From the NCBI GenBank assembly GCA_963700705.1, contig CAVOYQ010000014.1:1-64000 (forward strand): DNA of 64,000 nt. Reading direction: 5' to 3'. A program made the position numbers and the translations under genes. Numbering within the stretch: position 1 is the first letter of the stretch; the number at the start of each line of letters is the position of its first letter. This document shows positions 57,073 through 64,000 of this stretch, in pieces. The notes under the pieces were generated by a model. That model had not been told where the DNA came from. It did no database searches and saw only the letters and a list, made by a program, of their open reading frames with translations. This stretch comes from JAHEFT01 sp963700705. GTDB lineage: Bacteria > Pseudomonadota > Gammaproteobacteria > Xanthomonadales > SZUA-36.

Positions 57073-58506
57073 ATGACGCGAAAATCTGATCATTTTGCAT
57101 TCCTCGAGCGCCCGCGGGCAGATCCGGACGTCTACCCGCTGAACGTTCGCCAGACGGAGTTCCGGGAAATCTACAAACCCATGAGCCCGGACGAGGCCGC
57201 GGACCAGTCAGAACGCTGCCTGGATTGCGGCAACCCCTATTGCGAATGGAAATGCCCGGTGCACAACTACATCCCTAACTGGCTCAAACTGGCCGAGGAA
57301 GGGCGCATCATGGAAGCTGCCGACCTGTGCCATGAAACGAACAGCCTGCCCGAGGTATGTGGCCGGATCTGCCCGCAGGACCGTCTCTGTGAGCAGGCTT
57401 GCACATTGGCTACCGGCTTCGGCGCGGTTACGATCGGCGCGATCGAACGTTATATCGTGGATGAAGCGCTGAAACAGGGCTGGCGGCCGGATCTTTCCAA
57501 TGTCCAGACCAAACCCTGGAGTGTCGGTATTGTGGGCGCGGGCCCGGCCGGCCTGGCCTGCGCCGATATCCTGACCCGTAACGGCATCAGCGTAACGGTC
57601 TACGACCGCTATCCCGAAATCGGCGGACTGCTCAGCTTCGGAATCCCCGATTTCAAGCTCGAGCTACAGGTGATGCGGCGGCGGCGCGAAGTACTGGAAG
57701 GCGCCGGTGTACTTTTCAAGCTGAATTGTGAAATCGGCCGGGACATCCAGGCCCATGAACTGGAAAAAATGCACGATGCGCTGTTTTTCGGCCTCGGCAC
57801 CTACACACCGGTTGAAGCCAAACTGCCGGGCATGGAACTGGGCGGCATTGTTCCGGCCATGGAGTTCCTGATCGGTCAAACCGCTCACCTTTACCGGATG
57901 AATATACCCGGCTACGAACACATCAACCTGGCCGGTGAGCAGGTCCTGGTGCTGGGAGGAGGCGATACCGCCATGGACTGCGTTCGCACGGCAATTCGCC
58001 AGGGTGCCGCCTCGGTGCATTGCGTATACCGCCGCGACCAGAAAAACATGCCGGGATCCCAGCGTGAAGTCCAGCATGCCATGAAAGAGGGTGTCCACTT
58101 CGAATTCAATGCGCAGCCGGAACGGCTGATCCACGAAGACCGCAAACTGACCGGGTTGGAAATCACGAAAACACGCCTGGTCGCTGCCGGGGGAGGCCGC
58201 GCCAGGCCTGAAGTCATCAAGGGCAGTGAACGGATCATTCCGGCGACGGCGCTGATTTTTGCGTTCGGCTACCGCCCAAGCCCGCCAAGGTGGCTGCAGT
58301 CCATCGGCGTGGATACAGAAGACAGCGGCCTGGTCACGGTAAATGAGCGACTTCCGGGCCAGACCAGCAACCCGGCCATTTTCGCAGCCGGCGACATGGT
58401 CAGGGGTTCAGACCTGGTGGTCACCGCGATCGCTGACGCCCGGCAAACCGCCCTGTCGATCATCCAGTACCTGGAAATGGCTCAGCCGCAACTCAAGCGC
58501 GCCTGA
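57073..58506 (+). CDS. gltD: Glutamate synthase (NADPH) small subunit
   Basis: 477 residues, intact. N-terminal ferredoxin-like domain with two [4Fe-4S] sets: CLDCGNPYCEWKCPVHNY and CGRICPQDRLCEQAC. FAD motif VGIVGAGPAGLACADILTRN (about residue 150), GGLLSFGIPDFKL, NADPH motif VLVLGGGDTAMDCVRTAIR, and the C-terminal FAD motif IFAAGDMVRGSDLVVTAIAD. It feeds electrons from NADPH to GltB. ATG 57073 follows the gltB stop after 3 bp. The REP cluster begins 7 bp after its stop. Confidence 0.97.
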   Translation: MTRKSDHFAFLERPRADPDVYPLNVRQTEFREIYKPMSPDEAADQSERCLDCGNPYCEWKCPVHNYIPNWLKLAEEGRIMEAADLCHETNSLPEVCGRICPQDRLCEQACTLATGFGAVTIGAIERYIVDEALKQGWRPDLSNVQTKPWSVGIVGAGPAGLACADILTRNGISVTVYDRYPEIGGLLSFGIPDFKLELQVMRRRREVLEGAGVLFKLNCEIGRDIQAHELEKMHDALFFGLGTYTPVEAKLPGMELGGIVPAMEFLIGQTAHLYRMNIPGYEHINLAGEQVLVLGGGDTAMDCVRTAIRQGAASVHCVYRRDQKNMPGSQREVQHAMKEGVHFEFNAQPERLIHEDRKLTGLEITKTRLVAAGGGRARPEVIKGSERIIPATALIFAFGYRPSPPRWLQSIGVDTEDSGLVTVNERLPGQTSNPAIFAAGDMVRGSDLVVTAIADARQTALSIIQYLEMAQPQLKRA

Positions 58507-58513
58507 TTCTGCC

Positions 58514-58623
58514 GTGGCAGCCGGCCTTGCCGGCGATTGCCGAACTCTCCACGGACGATAAAACACAGCAATCGCCGGCCAGGCCGGCTCCCACAAGACC
58601 GGCTCGCACGAATTCGCTCCAAC
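58514..58623. repeat. REPIN-like group: two inverted REP units plus one half unit
   Basis: 58514-58540 and 58568-58594 are inverted copies (ends GTGGCAGCC and GGCTCCCAC, both with GCCGGC inner stems and a GATTGC tail). Both match the GTAGGAGCG family head as GTGGGAGCC/GTGGCAGCC. A third copy, read on the minus strand at 58602-58623, starts GTTGGAGCGAATTC. The set lies just after gltD and before the MarR promoter. The inner stems differ between copies but pair within each copy. Confidence 0.7.
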
Positions 58624-58643
58624 TTTCATTGATATATGTTTCT

Positions 58644-58668
58644 GTCAGTACTATAATTATGTACTGAC
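58644..58668. promoter_or_regulatory. MarR-type operator palindrome
   Basis: GTCAGTAC (58644-58651) and GTACTGAC (58661-58668) are perfect 8-bp inverted arms with a 9-bp AT spacer (TATAATTAT) that can also serve as a -10 (TATAAT, 58652-58657). It is centred about 35 bp upstream of the MarR ATG at 58691, so autoregulation is likely. Confidence 0.65.
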
Positions 58669-58690
58669 TCGAACGTATTGATTCATAAGG

Positions 58691-59152
58691 ATGCATCAAA
58701 TGGCTAAACTCAATGTAAACAGTGCTTCGGCGCAATCTTTTATTCCCCTGATTCAGGAACTTGCCGGGGCTTACCAGGCTTTTTCCCTGTACGACGCCGA
58801 AGGTTTGCGCGTATCCGGGTCGGACCTTACTCCCTCGCAGGCGCGCGTCATTTTCACGTTGGGCGACTCCGAGGGAATGACCTGCAAAGACATCGGTGAC
58901 ATCACGTTGATCACCAAGGGAACACTGACCGGCGTGGTCGACCGGCTGGAAGAAAAAGGCCTGGTTGAGCGCTGGTCCGTTGAGGGCGACGGCCGTAAAA
59001 CCATCGTCGTGCTTACCCGGCGCGGAAAGCGTGTGTACCAGCAGCAATTTCCCCGGCATATCGAATTCCTCAAGCAGAAATTCGACGGCCTGAACCCGTC
59101 TGACCGCAAACAGGCGGTGCAATTACTGCAGAAAATCAAGGCTCTCTTCTAG
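58691..59152 (+). CDS. MarR-family transcriptional regulator
   Basis: 153 residues. Dimerisation helices around FIPLIQELAGAYQAFSLYDA, winged helix SDLTPSQARVIFTLGDSEGM, TCKDIGDITLITKGTLTGVV (recognition helix), and wing GLVERWSVEGDGRKTIVVLT, ending QAVQLLQKIKALF. ATG 58691 has AAGGATG nearby; an ATG three codons on is an alternative. The palindrome at 58644-58668 is its probable operator. It lies 117 bp upstream of ppk2, which it may also regulate. Confidence 0.92.
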   Translation: MHQMAKLNVNSASAQSFIPLIQELAGAYQAFSLYDAEGLRVSGSDLTPSQARVIFTLGDSEGMTCKDIGDITLITKGTLTGVVDRLEEKGLVERWSVEGDGRKTIVVLTRRGKRVYQQQFPRHIEFLKQKFDGLNPSDRKQAVQLLQKIKALF

Positions 59153-59268
59153 GGAACCTCTAATCGATTATGAACGGCGCTGGTGTTGATCAGCGCTGAC
59201 GGGTGTGTTTTCATTTGACGATTGCATTGAATGTAGCGATCAAGCCCGCGGCTTGCGAGGTTCTTCAA

Positions 59269-60255
59269 ATGAGTTCAGACCTGAAAATTGTCGATTCGGA
59301 AAAGCAGGCCGTTTCCGGCTCGCCGGAAGATAAGGCAAAGCCCGGTTCAGCCGCCGAAAAGCACGAGCAGGTCCATGCAATGGGCGGCACGTACCATTCC
59401 GACACGATTTCCCAGCTGCGCCAGGATCCGCGTGCGATCAGCGCGTTGTTCAAAGAAGGCAAGTATCCCTACACCGACCGGATTCCAAGGGACAAGTACG
59501 AAGCGGAAAAAGCCCAGCTCCAGATTGAGCTTCTGAAGGTGCAGAACTGGGTAAAAATGACCGGGCAGAAAGTGGTCATCATCTTCGAGGGCCGTGATGC
59601 GGCGGGCAAGGGCGGAACCATCAAGCGGTTCATGGAGCATCTGAACCCGCGTGCGGCAAAGGTGGTCGCCCTCGAAAAGCCGACCGAACACGAAAAAGGC
59701 CAATGGTATTTCCAGCGTTACGTGGTTCATCTGCCGACCCAGGGCGAGATTCTTTTTCTCGACCGTTCCTGGTACAACCGCGCAGGCGTGGAGCGGGTCA
59801 TGGGCTTTTGTGATTCCACCGAGTACCTCGAGTTCATGCGGCAATGCCCCGAGTTCGAGCGCATGCTGGTCAACTCCGGTATCCGGCTGTTCAAATATTA
59901 CTTCTCGGTAACCCGCAAAGAGCAGCGCGACCGCTTCGCCACGCGCATGGAAGACCCGCTCAAACAGTGGAAGCTGAGCCCGGTGGACAAGGCATCCGTG
60001 GGTCTGTGGCATGAGTACACCCGGGCCAAGGAGGCGATGTTTTTCTATACCGACACGGCTTCATGCCCCTGGACCATCATCAAGTCGGACGACAAGAAAC
60101 GGGCCCGGCTCAACTGCATGCAGCATTTCCTGAGCCGCCTCGACTACCCCGACAAGGACCTCGAAGTCATAACCGGCCCGGATCCACTGATCGTGGGTGC
60201 CCCGTCCCAGGTCATCAGGAAGGACGTGCACCTCGACGCCTGGCCGGACGGGTAG
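59269..60255 (+). CDS. ppk2: Polyphosphate kinase 2 family protein
   Basis: 328 residues. Start ATG 59269 (MSSDLKIVDSEKQAVSG) after a 60-residue polar N-terminus. Walker A FEGRDAAGKGGTIKRFMEHL, Walker B DRSWYNRAGVERVMGF with the catalytic lid region RFATRMEDPLKQWKLSPVDK and CPWTIIKSDDKKRARLNCMQ. PPK2 transfers phosphate reversibly between polyphosphate and nucleoside diphosphates. The stop TAG (60253-60255) is formed by the first bases of the REP hairpin (GTAGGAGCG), so the coding sequence ends exactly at the element. Confidence 0.95.
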   Translation: MSSDLKIVDSEKQAVSGSPEDKAKPGSAAEKHEQVHAMGGTYHSDTISQLRQDPRAISALFKEGKYPYTDRIPRDKYEAEKAQLQIELLKVQNWVKMTGQKVVIIFEGRDAAGKGGTIKRFMEHLNPRAAKVVALEKPTEHEKGQWYFQRYVVHLPTQGEILFLDRSWYNRAGVERVMGFCDSTEYLEFMRQCPEFERMLVNSGIRLFKYYFSVTRKEQRDRFATRMEDPLKQWKLSPVDKASVGLWHEYTRAKEAMFFYTDTASCPWTIIKSDDKKRARLNCMQHFLSRLDYPDKDLEVITGPDPLIVGAPSQVIRKDVHLDAWPDG

Positions 60256-60310
60256 GAGCGAATTCATTCGCGAAAGGTTTCCCGCCTTTCGCGAATGAAT
60301 TCGCTCCTAC
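60252..60310. repeat. REP hairpin, 26-bp perfect inverted repeat shared by two convergent stops
   Basis: 60252-60277 and 60285-60310 are exact reverse complements with a 7-nt loop (TTTCCCG), sharing the 22-bp core of the element at 31-100. The TAG at the left end stops ppk2; the TAG of the right end (60307-60309 on the minus strand) stops the convergent ACT gene. The strong stem is a plausible bidirectional mRNA 3'-end stabiliser or terminator. Confidence 0.92.
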
Positions 60311-60696
60311 ACCAGGAGATCCTGCAGGACCTCCCGGGCTTTTTCATGGTCAACCGTTTCCAGCGCCACGACGGCGGTGTTTTCGTCCCGGTTGACGATG
60401 TGCATGCCGCGAACGTTGATCCCCTGTTCCGCCAGTCGCCGTGACAATTCGGCCAGGGCGCCCGGATGTTTTCGCAAGCGCACCAGGAGGTGCTCACTGG
60501 CGACGACACGGTAACCGGCATCACTCAATACGCGGAAAGCGTCCTTGTCCCGGTCGATGCTGAGACTGATAACGGCGGTGTTGCCTACCGAGGTCCCCGA
60601 AAAATCCGTTACGACGATGTTTTCCGCCTCCAGCAGCGTGGTCACTTCCGCCAGCAAGCCGGGATGATCCTCCTGGATGATGTTCAGCACTTTCAT
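60307..60696 (-). CDS. Tandem ACT-domain protein
   Basis: 129 residues, two ACT repeats: VLNIIQEDHPGLLAEVTTLL with ENIVVTDFSGTSVGNTAVIS, and LRKHPGALAELSRRLAEQGI with NVRGMHIVNRDENTAVVALE. ACT domains bind amino acids and regulate enzymes. Its ATG overlaps the TGA of the PLP decarboxylase gene, so both are translated together, which suggests the ACT protein senses the decarboxylase's amino acid. Stop lies in the REP hairpin. Confidence 0.85.
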   Translation of the reverse strand: MKVLNIIQEDHPGLLAEVTTLLEAENIVVTDFSGTSVGNTAVISLSIDRDKDAFRVLSDAGYRVVASEHLLVRLRKHPGALAELSRRLAEQGINVRGMHIVNRDENTAVVALETVDHEKAREVLQDLLV

Positions 60697-61826
60697 GCGC
60701 TCTCTCCTCCAGCCTGTTTGATATCAAGAAGCAATTCGTCGATTTGCTCCCGGCGCACGTGGGGCATGCAGATCAGGTGACTCAGGCCGTTTGCACTGGC
60801 CAGTTGCCACTTTTCACGAACCTTTTCCGGGGGTTCCGGAAACACGACGGTCAGGGCCTGCGGGTTTCGCCAGGCTTCGATGCCGGCCTTTTTAAGCCGG
60901 TCCTCTGCATAAGCGGCGTTGGATAGCGAGTTTTTCGTGCGAATCCTCATTCCTTCCTTCCCCAGCGAACGGATGGCGTACCACAAAACCAGTGGCGTAA
61001 AGCCATTCCGGGAACCGCTGATGGTCGTGTCTATACTTCCAATATAGGCGACGGAATGCCCGATTCTTTCGACATGCGCCCGCCGGGCGAGCACGATGCC
61101 GCACGGGATGGGTGAACCCAGGAATTTATGCCCTGAAATGGCAATGCTGTCCGCTCCGTCCCTGAAGTCCCAGGCCGGCGGTGGATCGAGAAACGCCGCA
61201 TAACCCCCGCACAGCGCAGCATCACAATGGATATAGCGGTTTTCAATGGCCAGATCGTCGAGAATCGAGCGAATCCGGTGGATGTCATCGCGGGCTTCCT
61301 TCATCGTTGTACCGATGTTGGCAAAAATGATGGGCGGCGCATCGCGCCTGATCCGCAACGTTTCGCGCAGGTCTTCGTAGTCGATCTCGCCGTTCGGCTG
61401 TGAGCGGATCATGATGTGGCGCATGCCCAGGAAATGCAGGTTTTTACCCACGCTGTAATGGCAGTCCTGGGAAAAATAGACGATACCGTCCGGCAACAAT
61501 TCACGCGCCAGGTACAGACCGTACAAATTGCCTTCCGTGCTGCCGTTGGTGACGTATCCCCACCACTGGTCAGCCGGCGCACGGGCCAAATCGGCATAGA
61601 ATGAAACGACTTCCCGTTCAAAATCATGGGTGTTGAGCAGGTAGGTCATGGGCATGAAAGGATCGCCCGCATTGTTCAGGCTGAACGACAGGAATGGCGC
61701 CAGGGCGCTGTAGTCAAAGTCGAAGGCAACCGGGTAACCGACTTCCCTGGAAGCGGCCTGTTGCAACTGCTCATAGAGCAGGTCGAGCTGCATCTGGTCG
61801 GTGCGGGGCAGTGCCATTCCATGCAT
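60693..61826 (-). CDS. hdc: PLP-dependent group-II decarboxylase (histidine decarboxylase-like)
   Basis: 377 residues, length typical of PLP-type bacterial histidine decarboxylases. DFDYSALAPFLSFSLNNAGD, WWGYVTNGSTEGNLYGLYLA, SQDCHYSVGKNLHFLGMRH, GTTMKEARDDIHRIRSIL, HCDAALCGGYAAFLDPPPA, PLP-binding Lys in AISGHKFLGSPIPCGIVLAR, and TISGSRNGFTPLVLWYAIR. It would convert histidine (or a related amino acid) to an amine and CO2. Co-translated with the ACT protein. The substrate is assigned by overall resemblance and should be treated as probable. Confidence 0.85.
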   Translation of the reverse strand: MHGMALPRTDQMQLDLLYEQLQQAASREVGYPVAFDFDYSALAPFLSFSLNNAGDPFMPMTYLLNTHDFEREVVSFYADLARAPADQWWGYVTNGSTEGNLYGLYLARELLPDGIVYFSQDCHYSVGKNLHFLGMRHIMIRSQPNGEIDYEDLRETLRIRRDAPPIIFANIGTTMKEARDDIHRIRSILDDLAIENRYIHCDAALCGGYAAFLDPPPAWDFRDGADSIAISGHKFLGSPIPCGIVLARRAHVERIGHSVAYIGSIDTTISGSRNGFTPLVLWYAIRSLGKEGMRIRTKNSLSNAAYAEDRLKKAGIEAWRNPQALTVVFPEPPEKVREKWQLASANGLSHLICMPHVRREQIDELLLDIKQAGGESA

Positions 61827-61908
61827 ACCTGGTCAGAGGTTCCCTATAATTTAACGCGTTTTTTGTTCTATCATGTAGGTCACAGGTCAATTGCATGAAG
61901 GAACCTCA

Positions 61909-62415
61909 ATGGACTGGACAATTCTGTGGTGGGTCCTGGCCTGCATGACGATCGTCGCCGGACTGGCCGGAACCGTGGTTCCGGCTCTTCCCGGCGTTCC
62001 GTTGGTTTTCCTCGGCTTGTTTGTCGGCGCCTGGGCCGGTCATTTCGAAACGGTCGGCTGGGTGACAATCGGCATTCTCGCCACGCTGGCCATCATTGCC
62101 TGGATCATTGATTTCCTGGCCGCGGCCGCCGGGGCCCGCTACCTGGGTGCCAGTTCCCGCGCGTTTTGGGGCGCCACGATCGGAGCTGTGGTGGGGATCT
62201 TTTTTGGCATTGCCGGGATGCTTCTCGGTCCCTTTGTCGGCGCCGTCGCGGGAGAACTCAGCGGTGGCAGTGGCATGGTTCAGTCGGGCCGGGCCGGAGT
62301 CGGTGCCTGGATCGGCATGGTTCTGGCGACCGCGGCCAAACTGGCGATCGCCTTCCTGATGATCGGTATTTTCGTGTTTCAGCTGGGTTTTGGTCACGCG
62401 GGCGTGACCGCCTGA
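61909..62415 (+). CDS. DUF456 family membrane protein
   Basis: 168 residues from ATG 61909 (MDWTILWWVLACMTIVAGLA), with GAAGGAA upstream. Five or six hydrophobic helices with Gly-rich motifs: GTVVPALPGVPLVFLGLF, DFLAAAAGARYLGASSRAFW, GATIGAVVGIFFGIAGMLLG and FVGAVAGELSGGSGMVQSGR. These match DUF456, a widespread membrane family with no fixed role. It ends 8 bp from the convergent ThDP gene. Confidence 0.88.
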   Translation: MDWTILWWVLACMTIVAGLAGTVVPALPGVPLVFLGLFVGAWAGHFETVGWVTIGILATLAIIAWIIDFLAAAAGARYLGASSRAFWGATIGAVVGIFFGIAGMLLGPFVGAVAGELSGGSGMVQSGRAGVGAWIGMVLATAAKLAIAFLMIGIFVFQLGFGHAGVTA

Positions 62416-62422
62416 CGCCTTT

Positions 62423-64000
62423 TTACTTGCCTCGGTATTTCAGCTTGCGCCATAGCGCCCGGCCGACGATCCTCAGCTTGTTGCGCGTGTCGAACCGCTT
62501 CAGATTGGTTTTCACCGCGCCGATCGTGAACCGGGTTTGTTTCGAGTAATCGATGCGCACGTCCACGATCACAGGACGGCCTTCCGCCATCAAACCGATC
62601 ACCCGTTCGATCCCGGCGTCGACAACGTTGTTGTTTTCGATCGCCACGAATTCACATCCGGTCGCGGCAGCAAACGCCCGGTAATCCAGGGCGCCGACCC
62701 CGGTGCAGGTTTTGCGCTGGTACGGCAGTTCCTGCGCCTGGGCAATCTGGGACAACTCGCCATCGTTGAACACGAACCAGGCCACGCCCAGCCCGTTGCG
62801 GACAGCGGTAATGCTCTCCAGCCCGGTCATCAGGAATGCGCCGTCGCCAACGATACCCACGACCTGCCGGTCCGGCTGCACCAGCTTTGCCCCGATGGTA
62901 CCGGGTACGCAATAACCCATGCAGTTGAAATCCGTGGGTGACAGGTAATTTCCGCCCTCGTATATCGGCATCAGTTCCGCCGTCAGGAACGTGTGATTGC
63001 CGTCATCGGCCACGATGATCGCATCCCGATCCAGCCGGGCGCGTAGCGCGCTGAAGAATACGCCGGGATTGACGCGGTCTCCGGAATCATGCCGCAGCCA
63101 CTCATTGATCCAGGCAGCCTTATCGGCGGCAATGGCGCTTTTCATCGCCGCGCCTTCGCGGGCAGGACCCGAGGCCAGCACGGCGCGGGCGAGCGCGGGA
63201 ACGGCGTCCCGGGCATCGGCGTGAATCGGCACGGTGGTGGGATGGTTTCTTCCCAGCGCGCCCGGGTTGATGTCGATATGTACCAGTTTTTCCGGCGGTA
63301 CCGCACCGAAACTCCCGGTGCAAATTTCCGCAAATCGCGTTCCCACCGCCAACATGGCGTCACAGTTCCTGAAGGCATTTTCAGCCGCAGGCACGGAAGC
63401 GGGACCAAAACCCATGCCGGTATGCAGGGGGTGGTCGGCCGGAAACGCCGCCAGACCCTGCAAAGTCGTGGCTACCGGAGCGCCCAGGTGTTCGGCGATC
63501 GCACGGATGTCCGCAGCGACTTCGCGGGCGCCCCATCCGACGAATATTCCGGGCTGGCTGGAAGAAGACAGGAGGGTTGCTGCCGCCGCGATCGCATCCT
63601 GGTCCAGTTCCGGACGCGTGACGTGGTTTTCGAAAGCAGGTACAGCACCCACCTCGCCGCTCAACAACTGCAGATTGGCCGGCAATTCGATGTATACCGG
63701 ACCCGGCTCACCTTCGATGGCCTTCAGATAGGCGCGGTGAACCGTTGTCACGACCTCGTCATAGCTCTCTATCCGGTACGTGGCCTTGGTCAGCGGGCGC
63801 ATCAGCGCCTGCTGGTCGAGTTCGTGCAACTGGAAGCCCTGCTCCAGGTCATTCCTGACACCGCCGGAAATGACCAGCATCGGAATCCCGTCGAGGAATG
63901 CTTCACCGATCCCGCTCATCGCGTGCGTCAGGCCGGCCGCCGGCACAACCACCAGGACCCCGATGTTGTCCGAAGCCCGGCTGACGGCGTCCGCCATGAA
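62423..64000 (-). CDS. Thiamine-diphosphate-dependent enzyme, acetolactate-synthase-like (N-terminus beyond window)
   Basis: At least 525 residues; the coding frame continues past the right edge. PYR domain remnant ASDNIGVLVVVPAAGLTHAM, central domain TLLSSSSQPGIFVGWGAREV, and VDINPGALGRNHPTTVPIHA. The PP domain has GDGAFLMTGLESITAVRNGL, the ThDP/Mg motif GDG followed by FNDGELSQIAQAQ (NDG variant of the family NNx). The C-terminal basic tail (RRKLKYRGK) is unusual. The family includes acetolactate synthase, glyoxylate carboligase and benzoylformate decarboxylase; the reaction is not determinable here. Confidence 0.88.
   Translation of the reverse strand, partial: FMADAVSRASDNIGVLVVVPAAGLTHAMSGIGEAFLDGIPMLVISGGVRNDLEQGFQLHELDQQALMRPLTKATYRIESYDEVVTTVHRAYLKAIEGEPGPVYIELPANLQLLSGEVGAVPAFENHVTRPELDQDAIAAAATLLSSSSQPGIFVGWGAREVAADIRAIAEHLGAPVATTLQGLAAFPADHPLHTGMGFGPASVPAAENAFRNCDAMLAVGTRFAEICTGSFGAVPPEKLVHIDINPGALGRNHPTTVPIHADARDAVPALARAVLASGPAREGAAMKSAIAADKAAWINEWLRHDSGDRVNPGVFFSALRARLDRDAIIVADDGNHTFLTAELMPIYEGGNYLSPTDFNCMGYCVPGTIGAKLVQPDRQVVGIVGDGAFLMTGLESITAVRNGLGVAWFVFNDGELSQIAQAQELPYQRKTCTGVGALDYRAFAAATGCEFVAIENNNVVDAGIERVIGLMAEGRPVIVDVRIDYSKQTRFTIGAVKTNLKRFDTRNKLRIVGRALWRKLKYRGK

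Overview
The window is 64 kb of GC-rich chromosomal DNA that looks like a free-living, heterotrophic, aerobic gammaproteobacterium. The evidence is NADPH-type gltBD, cbpA-cbpM, YfcG- and YqjG-type glutathione enzymes, lipocalin/CFA lipid genes, and secreted proteins with C-terminal domains I associate with Woeseia/Wenzhouxiangella-like marine lineages. That placement is an impression, not a phylogeny. I see no rRNA, tRNA, CRISPR array, prophage or insertion sequence.

Layout. 0-6 kb: a GST, a Ca/Na antiporter, glgC with a stand-alone CBM48 protein, then a CFA-type methyltransferase abutting a geranylgeranyl-reductase-like flavoprotein. 6-8 kb: slipin/NfeD membrane pair. 8-13 kb: hydantoinase/oxoprolinase HyuA-HyuB, divergent from a nitrilase. 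13-25 kb: secreted endonuclease, Yip1 protein, arsM-arsR, a TolB/TPR protein, an MFS symporter, an LtaS/OpgB-like phosphotransferase, an SDR and small genes. 25-36 kb: redoxin, S9 peptidase, cbpMA, thioesterase, gpsA, and a LysR gene divergent from doxX-pirin-glutathionyl-hydroquinone reductase. 36-38 kb: a scar of gene remnants and one coiled-coil protein. 38-48.5 kb: a long leftward gene train (DUF4397, two CFA-family methyltransferases, DUF2878, DUF1295, DUF6134, lipocalin, FAD amine-oxidase-like, DUF1365, hypothetical, SOUL) divergent from a B12-binding MerR regulator of the LitR/CarH photoreceptor type. 48.5-64 kb: MarR, cysteine desulfurase, TPR protein, gltBD, MarR, PPK2, ACT protein plus PLP decarboxylase, DUF456, and a ThDP enzyme cut by the right edge.

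The best candidate system is the LitR-type regulator and its divergent lipid cluster. The shared 256-bp intergenic region holds two pairs of TGTA(T/C)A half-sites. Each pair is an 11-bp-period direct repeat, the architecture known for CarH, and each overlaps a promoter -10 element (one facing the lipid genes, one facing litR). The reading is a B12/light-controlled membrane-lipid remodelling operon.

Two features affect the whole annotation. First, about 19 unrelated genes carry roughly 30 single-base frameshifts, dense at 0-24 kb and 44-53 kb and almost absent elsewhere. This looks more like residual long-read indel error than biological decay, so I report such genes as full-length CDS with the shift positions noted. 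Second, a REP-like repeat family starting GTAGGAGCG recurs. Its hairpins lie at gene ends, and its TAG is the actual stop codon of three genes.
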